Positions 1-8,947 are shown, counted from the first letter of the stretch. The stretch: DNA of 64,000 nucleotides from Gammaproteobacteria bacterium (GCA_016200485.1 JACQEP010000016.1:237863-301862), one strand, 5' to 3'. Numbers and translations are program-made. The notes: generated from the sequence alone by a model not told the origin.

Positions 1-341
1 TCGAACAGCATCAGATATTTGCCACGCGGATATTGCGGCGGAATCGGATAGATGTCGTCCATTTCTTCGGAGGCCATCGCCGCCAGGTGACCGGCCCATT
101 CGTTGGACTTGAGCACCACTTCATTGGTAATCACGTCCAGTTTCTTCTGCGTTTCGCCTTGAACGTTTTCGCTCTCGGCCGAACCCAGCACGCCAATCAG
201 TGCGCCTTTGTTGACCGCATTCGAAATCACCTTGCAGGCGGTGACGATGTCGTTAAGCAGCGAGGTGAAGTCGCCAGTGGCGTTGGGCAGGCGGCGCTGC
301 TCCTCGATGATGAACTGTGTCAGTGATACCCCGTTGTGCAT
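1..341 (-). CDS. fbp: Fructose-1,6-bisphosphatase class 1, N-terminal part (runs off window)
   Basis: Only the first 113 codons are in the window; the gene continues beyond base 1. Class 1 FBPase hydrolyses fructose-1,6-bisphosphate to fructose-6-phosphate in gluconeogenesis and, in autotrophs, the Calvin cycle. The translation follows the E. coli Fbp N-terminus closely: an FIIEEQRRLPNATG start, NKGALIGVLGSAESENVQGE near residue 50, then ASEEMDD (metal-binding acidic segment) and KYLMLF, just ahead of the DPLDGSSN metal site, which lies outside. The start ATG (complement 339-341) has AAGGA 7 nt upstream. The family call is confident; nothing can be said about the rest of the protein. Confidence 0.9.
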   Translation of the reverse strand, partial: MHNGVSLTQFIIEEQRRLPNATGDFTSLLNDIVTACKVISNAVNKGALIGVLGSAESENVQGETQKKLDVITNEVVLKSNEWAGHLAAMASEEMDDIYPIPPQYPRGKYLMLF

Positions 342-398
342 ACTGTGTTCCTTATATTTAGAGACTAGAAATCGGGTCAGAATCTGTGTGAGCCCGCT

Positions 399-427
399 AT
401 TATAAGGAGAACCGGGGGACGGGGAAA
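399..427 (-). promoter_or_regulatory. Probable sigma70 promoter of fbp
   Basis: On the minus strand a perfect TATAAT (complement 399-404) lies 17 nt downstream of TTTCCC (complement 422-427) and about 57 nt upstream of the fbp ATG. The -10 is consensus and the -35 is weak. This is a motif reading only. Confidence 0.45.
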
Positions 428-462
428 GTAAAGCCGGCTGCCAAAGCACTGAAAAAATCTCT

Positions 463-694
463 ACCCCCTCCTCCTTGAAGGAGGAGGGGTGCCCCGAAAG
501 GGTGCGAATGCATGGATGCACGAGGTAGGGCAACGCAGGGAGCGGTGCCGAGGGTGGTGGTTTTAAAAGTTCAAACCACCCCGGCGCTACGCGCCACATC
601 CCGCCCAGGGTGCGCACGCGCACCCGTTCGTCGGGAAAAAAGTCCACCGGACCTTTTTCTTTCCCTCCTCACCCTTATCCAAGGAGGGGATAAA
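463..694. repeat. Composite intergenic repeat with three hairpins
   Basis: The fbp-rlmI gap holds no credible gene. It carries a perfect 11-bp stem (465-475 with 479-489, CCCCTCCTCCT, loop TGA), a GGTGGTTT/AAACCACC pair (556-563 with 573-580), a GGCGC-TAC-GCGCC hairpin, and a CCCTCCT...AGGAGGG pair near 663-690. The outer C/G-rich stems are alike, as in a mosaic repeat element. From 718 to 758 the sequence is almost purely pyrimidine on the plus strand and is repeated near 2046-2078. Confidence 0.6.
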
Positions 695-759
695 CACCGG
701 TTTTTCTAACCCCGCTTTCCCCTTTCATCTTTTCCCTTTTCCCTTTACCCTAGCCACCC

Positions 760-1953
760 ATGAGCCTACCCCCACTCCAACTCAAGCGTAACGAAGGTCG
801 CCGCCTGCGCGCCGGCCACCTCTGGGTATTCAGCAATGAGATCGATACCACCCGCACGCCGTTATCTGCCTTCGAGCCTGGCCAGGACGTGGAACTCATT
901 GATGATTCTGGCAAATTCCTGGGCCATGCCTATGTCAACCCAAACTCTTTGATCTGCGCCCGCATCGTTTCGCGCGAGCGGGATTACCCGGCTTCCGCCA
1001 GCTTGATCACGCACCGGCTCAACATCGCCCTGTCGCTGCGCGAGCGCCTGTTCGCCCATCCTTATTACCGGCTGGTGTATGGGGAAGGCGATGGCCTACC
1101 CGGCTTGGTCGTCGATCGTTTTGGCGATGTACTTAGCGTCCAGATCACCACCTTTGGCATGGAAAAGCGGCGCGATGAAATCATTGCTTGCCTCGACAAG
1201 CTGCTGCGACCCAAGGCGATCATTTTGCGCAATGACAGCTCGATCCGCGAAATGGAAGGCTTGCCACGTTACGTGGAGGTCGCCCACGGCACAGCGCCGG
1301 AGTTGCTGGATGTCATCGAAAACGACTGCCGTTTTCAGGCTCCTGCACAAACCGGCCAGAAAACCGGCTGGTTTTATGATCATCGCCTGAACCGCGGCCG
1401 ATTAACACATTATGTGAAAGATTTGCGGGTGCTGGATGTGTTCAGCTATATGGGCGGCTGGGGCATCCCGGCGGCAGTGGCCGGTGCGCGCGAAGTGCTG
1501 TGCATCGACGAATCCAATCTCGCCATCGATCAAATCCATAACAATGCGGCCTTGAATAATGTCGGTGACCGCGTCGCCACTTTGCATGGCGATGCCTTTG
1601 ATGCGCTCAAGCAGTTGCGCGCCGAGCGCGAGCATTTCGATGTCATCGTCCTCGACCCGCCGGCCTTTATCAAACGCAAAAAAGATATTGCCAAGGGCAC
1701 TGAGGCCTATCGCCGCCTGAATCAAATGGCGATGCAGGTGCTGAGCAAGGACGGCATTCTGGTCTCCGCCTCCTGTTCCTATCACATGGATCGTGATGAG
1801 CTGCGGCAGCAGGTGTTGCAGGCGGCGCGCCATATCGACCGCAACGTGGTGATACTCGAACAGGGCCATCAGGGGCCGGACCATCCGGTGCATCCGGCCA
1901 TCCCGGAGACGGATTATTTGAAGGCGTTTATTTGCCGAGTCACGCCGATTTAA
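760..1953 (+). CDS. rlmI: 23S rRNA (cytosine-C5)-methyltransferase RlmI-like
   Basis: A class I SAM-dependent methyltransferase of 397 aa (E. coli RlmI is 396 aa). RlmI methylates C1962 of 23S rRNA. The order is a PUA-type RNA-binding domain (about residues 1-75, [19 protein letters not shown]), a central region, and a Rossmann methyltransferase domain from about 215. That domain has the glycine-rich VFSYMGGWG motif, the LDPPAF motif near 298 and the SCSYHM motif with the catalytic cysteine near 339. The start is the ATG at 760, with no strong ribosome site in the pyrimidine-rich leader. It stands as a single gene; lgt follows after a repeat-filled gap. Choice of RlmI over close paralogues is by length and motif form. 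Confidence 0.88.
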   Translation: MSLPPLQLKRNEGRRLRAGHLWVFSNEIDTTRTPLSAFEPGQDVELIDDSGKFLGHAYVNPNSLICARIVSRERDYPASASLITHRLNIALSLRERLFAHPYYRLVYGEGDGLPGLVVDRFGDVLSVQITTFGMEKRRDEIIACLDKLLRPKAIILRNDSSIREMEGLPRYVEVAHGTAPELLDVIENDCRFQAPAQTGQKTGWFYDHRLNRGRLTHYVKDLRVLDVFSYMGGWGIPAAVAGAREVLCIDESNLAIDQIHNNAALNNVGDRVATLHGDAFDALKQLRAEREHFDVIVLDPPAFIKRKKDIAKGTEAYRRLNQMAMQVLSKDGILVSASCSYHMDRDELRQQVLQAARHIDRNVVILEQGHQGPDHPVHPAIPETDYLKAFICRVTPI

Positions 1954-1963
1954 GTCAGGGCCG

Positions 1964-2078
1964 AAAGGGAAAGATACAAGGGAAAAGGGAATGAGCGCGC
2001 ATTGCGCGCTAAATATTTTTAACCGTCGGCCTTCGGCCGACTCATCCCCTTTACCCTTTCATCTTTTCCCTTTTCCCG
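1964..2078. repeat. Inverted purine/pyrimidine-rich repeat between rlmI and lgt
   Basis: A G/A-rich arm (about 1964-1995, GGGAAAAGGGAATGAG) is mirrored by a C/T-rich arm (about 2040-2078, CTCATCCCCTTTACCC). The core holds CGCGCATTGCGCG and a GTCGGCC-TTC-GGCCGAC hairpin. The C/T arm is nearly identical to the leader of rlmI (718-751), so this is a dispersed intergenic repeat. No gene is seen in the gap. Confidence 0.55.
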
Positions 2079-2092
2079 AGTATCCTACGCCC

Positions 2093-2869
2093 ATGCTGAC
2101 CTATCCCCAAATCGACCCCGTCGCCCTTCATCTCGGCCCGCTCAAAGTTCACTGGTACGGCTTGATGTACCTAATCGGCTTTGCCGCCGCCTGGTGGTTG
2201 GGACAATACCGCGCCCGCAAGCCTGGCGCCATTTTGCAGCCGGAACAAATCAGTGACCTGATATTCTATTGCGCCCTGGGCGCGGTGCTTGGCGGCCGTA
2301 TCGGCTATGTGCTGTTTTATGATCTCGGCGTTTACCTGGAACACCCCGCCAATATCTTTAAAGTCTGGGAAGGTGGCATGTCGTTCCACGGCGGGATGAT
2401 CGGCGTGATTACGGCGATGCTGATCTATGGCCGCAAGGTGCAGCGCGGATTTTTTGAACTGATGGATTTCGTCGCACCATTGGTGCCGATTGGCTTAGGT
2501 GCCGGCCGCATCGGTAATTTCATCAACGGCGAACTCTGGGGCAAGGTCACTGATGTGCCGTGGGCGATGATCTTTCCCCACGGCGGGCCACTGCCACGCC
2601 ACCCGTCGCAGTTATATCAGGCCTTTCTCGAAGGCGCGGTTCTGTTCCTGATTCTCTGGTTTTATTCGCGTAAACCAAGACCCACCATGGCCGTGTCTGG
2701 ACTCTTTCTGCTGTGCTATGGTGTGTTTCGATTTGCGGTGGAATTTGCCCGCCAACCCGACGCCCAGCTCGGTTATCTCGCCTTCGGCTGGCTAACCATG
2801 GGCCAGGTGTTATCGACGCCGATGATCCTCGGCGGTGTCGGTTTGATGGTGTGGGCGTATCGGCGATAA
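2093..2869 (+). CDS. lgt: Prolipoprotein diacylglyceryl transferase
   Basis: An integral inner-membrane enzyme that moves diacylglycerol from phosphatidylglycerol to the lipobox cysteine of prolipoproteins. The 258-aa protein opens [20 protein letters not shown], which is the usual Lgt start; an earlier in-frame GTG or ATG-like start at 1991 would add low-complexity sequence encoded by the repeat, so I chose the ATG at 2093. It has about seven hydrophobic segments, the SFHGGM motif near residue 97 with the essential His, and the family signature [10 protein letters not shown] at about 138-147. The M48 lipoprotein and other exported proteins in this window are possible clients of the pathway. 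Confidence 0.95.
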   Translation: MLTYPQIDPVALHLGPLKVHWYGLMYLIGFAAAWWLGQYRARKPGAILQPEQISDLIFYCALGAVLGGRIGYVLFYDLGVYLEHPANIFKVWEGGMSFHGGMIGVITAMLIYGRKVQRGFFELMDFVAPLVPIGLGAGRIGNFINGELWGKVTDVPWAMIFPHGGPLPRHPSQLYQAFLEGAVLFLILWFYSRKPRPTMAVSGLFLLCYGVFRFAVEFARQPDAQLGYLAFGWLTMGQVLSTPMILGGVGLMVWAYRR

Positions 2870-2882
2870 GGGAAATGAACCC

Positions 2883-2910
2883 GTAGGGGCACGGCGCGCC
2901 GTGCCCCTAC
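2883..2910. repeat. 28-bp GTAGGGGC palindrome, copy 1
   Basis: A perfect palindrome with arms GTAGGGGCACGGCG/CGCCGTGCCCCTAC between lgt and thyA. Related copies are at 4383-4402, 4430-4457, 4722-4749, 5656-5683, 28450-28477 and 45855-45882. As a hairpin it may also end lgt transcription, but it has no U-tract. Confidence 0.9.
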
Positions 2911-2990
2911 CAAATGCCGTCTGGCACCATAATTTTAGAGTCGATACAAATATTTGCAGTTATCATCAAATTTATAGCCGGATATAAAAC

Positions 2991-3785
2991 ATGCAGCAAT
3001 ACCTTGATTTAATGAGACATGTGCATCAGCACGGCACCCGCAAGGAAGATCGCACCGGTACCGGCACCGTCAGCGTCTTTGGTTATCAAATGCGCTTCGA
3101 CCTGGCCCAGGGCTTCCCGCTGGTCACCACCAAGAAGCTGCACCTGCGCTCCATCATCCATGAACTGCTCTGGTTCCTGAAGGGCGAAACCAACACCCGT
3201 TACCTGAAAGATAACGGCGTCAGCATCTGGGATGAGTGGGCTGATGCCGACGGCGAACTGGGGCCAGTGTATGGTTATCAGTGGCGGTCATGGCCGACAG
3301 CCGATGGCCGTCACATCGACCAGATCAACCAAGTGGTTGAGCAGATCAAGCGCACGCCCGACTCGCGGCGGCTGATCGTCAGCGCCTGGAATGTGGGCGA
3401 GATCGAGCACATGGCGCTGCCACCGTGTCATGCCTTCTTCCAGTTCTATGTTGCTGAGGGTCGATTGTCCTGCCAGCTCTATCAACGCAGCGCCGACATC
3501 TTTCTCGGCGTGCCGTTCAACATCGCTTCCTATGCCCTGCTCACCTTAATGGTGGCGCAGGTCACTGGGCTCAAGCCGGGCGAGTTTATCCATACCCTGG
3601 GTGACGCCCATTTGTATTCCAATCACCTGGAACAGGTGCAAACCCAACTGGCGCGTGAACCCTATCCGCTGCCGAAAATGAAACTCAATCCGGCGGTGAA
3701 CAGTATCTTCGATTTTAAATTTGAGGACTTTGAGCTGGTGGATTATCAGTGCCATCCGCATATCAAGGCACCGGTGGCGGTGTGA
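2991..3785 (+). CDS. thyA: Thymidylate synthase
   Basis: Makes dTMP from dUMP, using 5,10-methylene-tetrahydrofolate as carbon donor and reductant. The 264 aa equals the E. coli length. The nucleophilic cysteine falls at residue 146 in [12 protein letters not shown], as in E. coli. [16 protein letters not shown] and [12 protein letters not shown] (dUMP/folate-binding segments) are intact, and the C-terminal APVAV matches the family tail. The dihydrofolate it produces is recycled by folA about 120 bp downstream, the common thyA-folA arrangement. The ribosome site is weak. An AT-rich stretch upstream (2925-2990) could hold a promoter. Confidence 0.97.
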   Translation: MQQYLDLMRHVHQHGTRKEDRTGTGTVSVFGYQMRFDLAQGFPLVTTKKLHLRSIIHELLWFLKGETNTRYLKDNGVSIWDEWADADGELGPVYGYQWRSWPTADGRHIDQINQVVEQIKRTPDSRRLIVSAWNVGEIEHMALPPCHAFFQFYVAEGRLSCQLYQRSADIFLGVPFNIASYALLTLMVAQVTGLKPGEFIHTLGDAHLYSNHLEQVQTQLAREPYPLPKMKLNPAVNSIFDFKFEDFELVDYQCHPHIKAPVAV

Positions 3786-3801
3786 TTTTGTATTAAGGTT
3801 C

Positions 3802-3884
3802 CTTCTCCCTCTGGGAGAAGGCCAGGATGAGGGAATATTAATTTCCCCCCTCACCCCAACCCTCTCCCGGAGGGAGAGGGGGAC
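3802..3884. repeat. Dispersed intergenic repeat (GGGAGAGGG family)
   Basis: Between thyA and folA there is a CTTCTCCC-TC-GGGAGAAG hairpin, then GGATGAGGG, then CCTCACCCC and a CCCTCTCCC...GGGAGAGGG hairpin. The same motif set recurs at 54811-54846. This type of element is common between genes in many Proteobacteria. It also separates folA from its upstream neighbour without adding a promoter I can see. Confidence 0.65.
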
Positions 3885-3903
3885 AATCGGTAAAGGTAAC
3901 AGA

Positions 3904-4386
3904 ATGATTATCTCCCTCATCGCCGCCATGGCCGACAACCGCGTCATCGGCATCGAAAACCGCCTGCCCTGGAACTTGCCCGCGGACATGAAATGGTTCC
4001 GCCAACACACACTTGGTAAACCGGTGCTGATGGGGCGCAAGACCTTCGAGTCGATCGGCAAACCGCTGCCCAACCGCACCAACATCGTCGTCACCCGCGA
4101 TGCAGGCTGGACGGCGGCAGGTTGTGTGGTGGTCAAAGACATCGACGCCGCCTTGCGCGCGGCGAGTGATGCGCCGGAAGTGATGGTCATCGGCGGCGCC
4201 TCGTTCTACGCCCAAATGCTGCCGAAAGCCCAGCGCTTATACCTGACGCTGGTCCACACCGAGATCGAAGGCGATGCCTGGTTTCCGGAAATCAATTTCG
4301 CAGAGTGGCGGGAAATTGAACGGCATGATTATCCGGCGGATGAGGTCAATGGTTACCCCTACAGTTTTGTAATCTACCAACGGTAG
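3904..4386 (+). CDS. folA: Dihydrofolate reductase
   Basis: NADPH-dependent reduction of dihydrofolate to tetrahydrofolate. The 160-aa protein aligns by eye with E. coli FolA (159 aa): MIISLIAAMADNRVIG start, PWNLPADMKWF with the substrate-binding Asp at residue 28, LMGRKTFESIG and VIGGASFYAQ (NADPH binding). The start ATG at 3904 has AAAGGT upstream; an open frame extends further 5' but only through repeat sequence. The stop TAG (4384-4386) is supplied by the first bases of a GTAGGGGC palindrome, so the last codons may have been set by repeat insertion. It works with ThyA just upstream. Confidence 0.96.
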   Translation: MIISLIAAMADNRVIGIENRLPWNLPADMKWFRQHTLGKPVLMGRKTFESIGKPLPNRTNIVVTRDAGWTAAGCVVVKDIDAALRAASDAPEVMVIGGASFYAQMLPKAQRLYLTLVHTEIEGDAWFPEINFAEWREIERHDYPADEVNGYPYSFVIYQR

Positions 4387-4457
4387 GGGCACGGTATGCC
4401 CCACAACACGCCATATCCAACAACCCACCGTAGGGGCACGGCACACCGTACCCCAAC
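4383..4457. repeat. Two degenerate GTAGGGGC palindromes, left of the RAYT remnant
   Basis: GTAGGGGCACGG recurs at 4383 and 4430. The right arms are decayed (TATGCCCCAC and ACACCGTACCCCAAC). The first copy overlaps the folA stop codon. Together with the copy at 4722 they bracket a transposase fragment. Confidence 0.7.
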
Positions 4458-4467
4458 GGTGGAACAA

Positions 4468-4710
4468 TTTGGTCGTCCCGTTTCCGGGTCACTTCCTACC
4501 ATTGTCCGATCATTCAAATCCGCCGTTACAAAACGCGTCAACGAATTGCAACAAACACCTGGTGCCACATTATGGCAACGCAATTACTGGGAACGCATCA
4601 TTCGCAATGAATCGGAATTGAATCTCATCCGGGAATACATCCGCAATAATCCGGCGCAATGGGAATTGGATCGTCTTTATGTGAACGAACACGACATACC
4701 GTTGGAATGC
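4468..4710 (+). pseudogene. C-terminal remnant of a REP-associated tyrosine transposase (RAYT, IS200-like)
   Basis: The frame encodes about 80 residues with the typical tail of Y1-type RAYT transposases: GSLPTIVRSFKSAVTKRVNE, then LWQRNYWERIIRNE, REYIRNNP and QWELDRLY. The N-terminal part with the HUH motif and catalytic Tyr is missing. The sequences before and after are palindromic repeat, read through in the same frame, so the open frame from 4396 to 4896 is not a real gene. RAYTs are known to mobilise REP palindromes; finding a fragment between copies of one palindrome family suggests it once acted on them (inference). Confidence 0.8.
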
Positions 4711-4721
4711 ACCCCGCACCC

Positions 4722-4792
4722 GTACGGGCACGGCACGCCGTGCCCGTACCAAATCATGCCCTGCACCCCAACATCATGCCCTGCACCCCAAC
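4722..4792. repeat. GTACGGGC palindrome plus 20-bp tandem repeat
   Basis: A palindrome variant (4722-4749, arms GTACGGGCACGGC/GCCGTGCCCGTAC, centre AC) is followed by two exact tandem copies of a 20-bp unit starting ATCATGCCCTGC (4753-4772, 4773-4792). It then runs into a half-arm ATGCCCCTAC, up to the end of the M48 peptidase gene. Confidence 0.8.
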
Positions 4793-4804
4793 AACACCAT
4801 GCCC

Positions 4805-5590
4805 CTACCGACCGGCCTGTTGATATAACGGCATCATTTGCGGCACTAGCCCGGACAAGGTTTCCATGCGCTTACCCGGCGCCGGATGGGTGCTGAGAAA
4901 ATCAAAACGCTCGCTGCCGCCGGTCTTCTCCATCTTCTGCCATAACGTCACCGCGGCATGCGGATCGTAACCGGCGCGCGCGGCCAGTTCGATGCCGATG
5001 CGATCGGCTTCAGTTTCGGCCTCGCGGCTGTTGGGCAATTTAACGGCCAGCGTTGCCGCCAGTGCGGCGCCTTGCAACGCAGCGCCTGAGTTTTTGCTGG
5101 CGGCGGCGATGGAACCGAGCGCCAGATCCGAGGCCATGGCGACGGACATCTTCTCTGCGGTGTGATTAGACAAAGCGTGAGCAATCTCGTGGCCCATTAC
5201 CTGCGCCAGTTCGTCATCTGTTGGTTTGATCTGCTGTATAAGGCCGGTATACACCGCCATTCGGCCACCCGCCATGCAAAAGGCATTGACGGTCTGCGGG
5301 TCGTCAATCACTTTCACCGTCCATTCCCATTGTTCGGTCTCGGGCCGGAAGCGGATCGCCTGCGCGACCAGTTTGCTGGTGATTTTATCAATGCGGGCTT
5401 TTAATGCCTTATCGCTATCGATCTTGCCGTCTTTCTCAAGTGGGCTCATCATCTGCACATAGGCTTCTTTCGAGGCGGCGATGGCTTGGCTCTCGGGGAC
5501 GATCATGAATTGTTTGCGGCCAGTAACGGGATTGGTAGCACAACTGGCGACTAAAACTGCACAGGCGGCGATAGTGAGAAGACGTTTCAT
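4805..5590 (-). CDS. M48 family zinc metallopeptidase lipoprotein (LoiP/YcaL-like)
   Basis: A periplasmic, membrane-anchored protease of about 261 aa. The start MKRLLTIAACAVLVASC is a lipoprotein signal peptide with the lipobox Cys at residue 17. I chose the ATG at complement 5588-5590 because GGAG lies 7 nt upstream; a TTG four codons earlier would include the ribosome site. The catalytic HEXXH is in MGHEIAHALSNH, and the downstream EAETEADRIG supplies the third zinc ligand. The C-terminal STHPAPGKRME is typical of the LoiP/BepA group, which handles misfolded outer-membrane proteins. It may serve quality control of the large exported proteins nearby (inference). Confidence 0.88.
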   Translation of the reverse strand: MKRLLTIAACAVLVASCATNPVTGRKQFMIVPESQAIAASKEAYVQMMSPLEKDGKIDSDKALKARIDKITSKLVAQAIRFRPETEQWEWTVKVIDDPQTVNAFCMAGGRMAVYTGLIQQIKPTDDELAQVMGHEIAHALSNHTAEKMSVAMASDLALGSIAAASKNSGAALQGAALAATLAVKLPNSREAETEADRIGIELAARAGYDPHAAVTLWQKMEKTGGSERFDFLSTHPAPGKRMETLSGLVPQMMPLYQQAGR

Positions 5591-5655
5591 GGGGAGCTCC
5601 AATGTGATCCGGCATATTGCGCGATTATACCGGAATTACCCTCACGTACCCGTAC

Positions 5656-5683
5656 GTAGGGGCACGGCGCGCCGTGCCCCTAC
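5656..5683. repeat. 28-bp GTAGGGGC palindrome, copy 5
   Basis: A perfect palindrome, the same sequence as 2883-2910. Its right end supplies the stop codon TAG of the ankyrin gene on the minus strand (complement 5680-5682). Confidence 0.9.
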
Positions 5684-7647
5684 AATAATCCAAACAACCG
5701 TTTCTTTTGCCCGGGTTGAGCATCGAGCAGATTGACGATGTCCGTCCGCTGCCGGGATTGAGCAAGGTCGCGGGCGCTTTCACGTTTTTGATTGCGCAGG
5801 CCGCTGTCGGCACCGGCGGGGAGCAATACCTTAATGACTTCAGCATTGCCAGCACGCGCAGCGATAAGTAGCGCGGTGTCGCCAACACCATTTTGCGTAT
5901 TTACCGCAGCACCGGCTTGCAGCAAGGCGTTCACTGCCTCGGCATTGCCGGCGGCGCTGGCGAGCGTGAGGGCGGTGTCACGATTACGCGCCGCCAATCC
6001 CGGTTGTGCCTTTGCCCGCAGCAACAGGCTTACAACCTGAGCACTGCCGCGCCGGGCGGCGCGCATGAGCGGTGTGTAGCCCTCGCTATCGGCATAATCA
6101 ACAGCCGCGCCTTGTTTAAGCAAACGTGCGGTCAGCTCGGCGTTACCGCGATCGGCAACCAGCCATAATGCGCTGCGTCCCTGGCGATCGGCGTCATTGA
6201 CCGACGCACCACCGGCAAGCAACGCATCGAGCAAGGCAGGATCATCACGGCGCAAGGCGGCGAGCAGTGGTGTCATGCCTTCATTGTTGGCACGACTGGC
6301 GTCGGCGCCGCTTTTCAGCAACGCGGCGGCGATGCTTGCATGACCACTCTGTGCGGCATGCCAGAGTGCAGTGGCACCACTTTTATCGCGCGTGTTAATT
6401 TCCACGCCGGCATTAAGCAGTACCTGCACAGCTTCAAGCTTATTTGCGACAGCGGCCAGTATCAGCGGCGTGCGGCCGTCGCCATCGCGCGGATCAAGCT
6501 GGGCTTTGGCCTTCACTAACAAATCGACGGCCTCTGTATCGCCAGCCGTCGCGGCGAACGCGAGGGCTGTCATTCCCTTGGTATCGTGTTCGTTCACATC
6601 AACACCCTGCGCCAACAGTGAACGCACCATCGCCGACTGACCGCGTGCGGCGGCGATCATTAAGTTACTCCAACCAACATAAAGTTGCTTGTCGGCAAGA
6701 TTGGCATCGGCTTTCACCACCGTGTTTGCCGTCGCTGTTGTGGGTTCATCGCGCACTCCAGCGGCGATTAAACTTTGTTCCACTTGTTTTTGGCCATGAT
6801 CACGCGCAGCCTGCACTACACTACGCCCTTTGGCGTCATTGGCCTTGAGATCGGCACCCGCAGCAATTAATTGCTTGATGATATCGACATCGCCATGCTC
6901 AATGGCTTCATGCAACACCGGATTACCGCTACCATCTCGTGTGTTGGGATTAGCCTTACCCGCTAGTAGCGCGCTTATTAATTTACTATCGCCACGGCGC
7001 ACTGCAAGCAACAAGGCATCGTCCTGATATTTATCCTTGTGCTTTGGATCGGCGCCCTGTGTCAACAAGAATTTCGCCATCTCGATTTGTCCAGCAGAAA
7101 TCGCCGCCAGTAATGGTGTACTGCCTTGTTGATCGGGGACATTAACATCATTATTTTGCACCAACAATTGTCGGACTCGCGCCAGATCACCTTTGGTCAC
7201 CGCACGATACAATTCTTCATTGGACTCCGTCGGCGTTTTCGCCATCGGTGCCAACAATGTTAGCCGTTGCCGGGCAAGCGCGTGCCCTTGTGCCGCGGCC
7301 TTTACATACCAGGCGCGCGCCTGATCGACATTTAGCGGCGTGGCGGTGCCTGACTCGTACATCGTTGCCAAATTATATTGTGCCTTGTCATAGCCTTGCT
7401 CCGCCGCACGCTGCAGTAATTCGAAGGCTTTTTTATCATCACTCGCCACACCCTGGCCAGAACGATACAACACAGCGAGTTGATACTGTGCTGCGCGATC
7501 ACCTTGTTGTGCCAAGGGCTTGAGCAGTTGCACGGCCTGAGTAAAATCTTTTTTGCGGATTGCACCGGCAACATCGTCCATGTCAGCGGCCTGAGCCATA
7601 CTGATCGACGCCGCAAGACAAATGGCAAGTCTGCTACGCCGTGCCAT
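5680..7647 (-). CDS. Exported Sel1-like and ankyrin-repeat protein
   Basis: About 655 aa. The ATG at complement 7645-7647 gives MARRSRLAICLAASISMAQA, a Sec signal peptide; a TTG six codons earlier is possible. Two Sel1/TPR-like repeats follow (residues about 30-130, AAQYQLAVLYRSGQGV and KAQYNLATMYESGTA). About a dozen ankyrin repeats then run to the end, with the usual GxTPLxxAxxxGxxxxVxxLLxxGA pattern. Such proteins are protein-interaction scaffolds; the partner is unknown. It overlaps the end of the FeS/FAD oxidoreductase gene by 14 nt, so the two are surely co-transcribed and translation may be coupled. The stop codon comes from a repeat palindrome. Confidence 0.85.
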   Translation of the reverse strand: MARRSRLAICLAASISMAQAADMDDVAGAIRKKDFTQAVQLLKPLAQQGDRAAQYQLAVLYRSGQGVASDDKKAFELLQRAAEQGYDKAQYNLATMYESGTATPLNVDQARAWYVKAAAQGHALARQRLTLLAPMAKTPTESNEELYRAVTKGDLARVRQLLVQNNDVNVPDQQGSTPLLAAISAGQIEMAKFLLTQGADPKHKDKYQDDALLLAVRRGDSKLISALLAGKANPNTRDGSGNPVLHEAIEHGDVDIIKQLIAAGADLKANDAKGRSVVQAARDHGQKQVEQSLIAAGVRDEPTTATANTVVKADANLADKQLYVGWSNLMIAAARGQSAMVRSLLAQGVDVNEHDTKGMTALAFAATAGDTEAVDLLVKAKAQLDPRDGDGRTPLILAAVANKLEAVQVLLNAGVEINTRDKSGATALWHAAQSGHASIAAALLKSGADASRANNEGMTPLLAALRRDDPALLDALLAGGASVNDADRQGRSALWLVADRGNAELTARLLKQGAAVDYADSEGYTPLMRAARRGSAQVVSLLLRAKAQPGLAARNRDTALTLASAAGNAEAVNALLQAGAAVNTQNGVGDTALLIAARAGNAEVIKVLLPAGADSGLRNQKRESARDLAQSRQRTDIVNLLDAQPGQKKRLFGLL

Positions 7648-8947
7648 ATTTAGTTTCAACTTCAATCCCTATGCTTTTCAAAAAGGGTGTCGGCAACACG
7701 CCGCCGGCACAGACAATGACGGCATCGTTGGCGACCTCTATCTCCTGATCGCCCTTTGCAATCCGCACTCGCTTGGCGCTGATCTCGCGCACCTGCGATT
7801 CAAGCAATACCTGTAACTTCCCGGTCTCCTGCGCTGCCTGCACTTCATTGCGATTCTTGGCCTTGGCGCGAGCGAAGGCTTCACCGCGATATGACAGAGT
7901 GACTTTTGTTCCGGGTTGCGCGGCGATGGTCCATGCCGCTTCCAGCGCACTGTCGCCACCACCAACGATCAAGACATGCTGGCCACGATACTGTTCGGCG
8001 TCGATCAGGCGATACACCACTTTGGGCAACTCTTCACCCGGCACTTCGAGCTTGCGCGGCGTACCGCGGCGACCGATGGCCAGCAATACGCTGCGAACGC
8101 GATATTGCGCTTGACTGGTGGCGACGACAAAGCCATCACCCTCGACCGTCATCGTCTCCATGCGCTCATTGAAACGCATTTGCAACTGATGCTGCTCGCG
8201 CACCTGCTGCCAGAATTCGAGCAGCGATTCCTTGCTGGTTTCACGAAATTGCACCTTGCCCACCAAAGGCAGCTCCACCGGCCGCGTCAACACCAGTTTG
8301 CCGCGCGGGAAGTGTGCCACTGTGCCGCCAAAAGACTCTTGCTCAATGACAACATAGCTGAGACCGGCTTGCTTCGCGGCCAGGGCGGCGGCGAAACCGG
8401 CCGGTCCGGCACCGACGATCAATACATCGAGACGATCATCATGGCCGCGGCCGCGTTGCGCAATCGCCATCATCGCCTGCCGCCCCTGCTCGATGGCATT
8501 GCCGATCAGGCCCATGCCACCCAGTTCGCCAGCAATGAATACGCCTGGCACACTGGTTTCGAATTCTGGACTCAACAATGGAATGTCGACACCACGCTTT
8601 TCAGTGCCAAATACCAGCGTGATGCACTGCGACGGACATGCCCGCGCACAAGCACCGTGACCAATGCAGGCGCTGGGCGTGACCAGGTGCGCCTTGCCAC
8701 CGATCAAGCCAAGCACCGACTTCTCGGGGCAGGCATCGATGCATGAGCCGCAGCCAATACAGCAGGCGTGGTCGACCACCGGGTGCAATGACGCTGGCTC
8801 GGCCAATCCGGCGTCACGTGCATCGTTCAACAACGCCTGGCTGCGACGACTCACGCGGCGGCGGCGCCAGCCATAGATCGTCCAGATTAATGCCATCGCG
8901 CCGCCATACAGCGCCGTGATCGCCAGTGATTCGCTACTCATACTCAT
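7634..8947 (-). CDS. Membrane-anchored 4Fe-4S / FAD-NAD(P) oxidoreductase
   Basis: 437 aa. One N-terminal hydrophobic segment (residues about 8-26) followed by RRRRVSRRS, which suggests the rest is cytoplasmic. Residues about 60-110 hold a two-cluster ferredoxin: CIGCGSCIDACP is a canonical C-x2-C-x2-C-x3-CP set; the second, CIGHGACARACP, has His in the second position, a form I recall from this family. From about 173 there is a thioredoxin-reductase-like domain with VLIVGAGPAGFAAAL (FAD) and IVGGGDSALEAA (NAD(P)). The redox CxxC of thioredoxin reductase is absent. Such proteins usually sit next to multiheme cytochromes, as here, and are proposed to pass electrons between NAD(P)H or ferredoxin and a membrane chain. 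Substrate and direction are inferred, not shown. Confidence 0.82.
   Translation of the reverse strand: MSMSSESLAITALYGGAMALIWTIYGWRRRRVSRRSQALLNDARDAGLAEPASLHPVVDHACCIGCGSCIDACPEKSVLGLIGGKAHLVTPSACIGHGACARACPSQCITLVFGTEKRGVDIPLLSPEFETSVPGVFIAGELGGMGLIGNAIEQGRQAMMAIAQRGRGHDDRLDVLIVGAGPAGFAAALAAKQAGLSYVVIEQESFGGTVAHFPRGKLVLTRPVELPLVGKVQFRETSKESLLEFWQQVREQHQLQMRFNERMETMTVEGDGFVVATSQAQYRVRSVLLAIGRRGTPRKLEVPGEELPKVVYRLIDAEQYRGQHVLIVGGGDSALEAAWTIAAQPGTKVTLSYRGEAFARAKAKNRNEVQAAQETGKLQVLLESQVREISAKRVRIAKGDQEIEVANDAVIVCAGGVLPTPFLKSIGIEVETKYGTA

Noticed and set aside
33..405. Plus-strand frames over the first 400 bases
   Set aside because: Shadows of fbp on the minus strand, which has clear homology and a ribosome site.
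1991..2092. Longer N-terminus for lgt
   Set aside because: The extra residues come from an intergenic repeat, and MLTYPQIDP is the usual Lgt start.
4396..4896. 166-codon open frame downstream of folA
   Set aside because: Both ends are translated palindromic repeat and the middle is only a RAYT C-terminal fragment; listed as a pseudogene instead.
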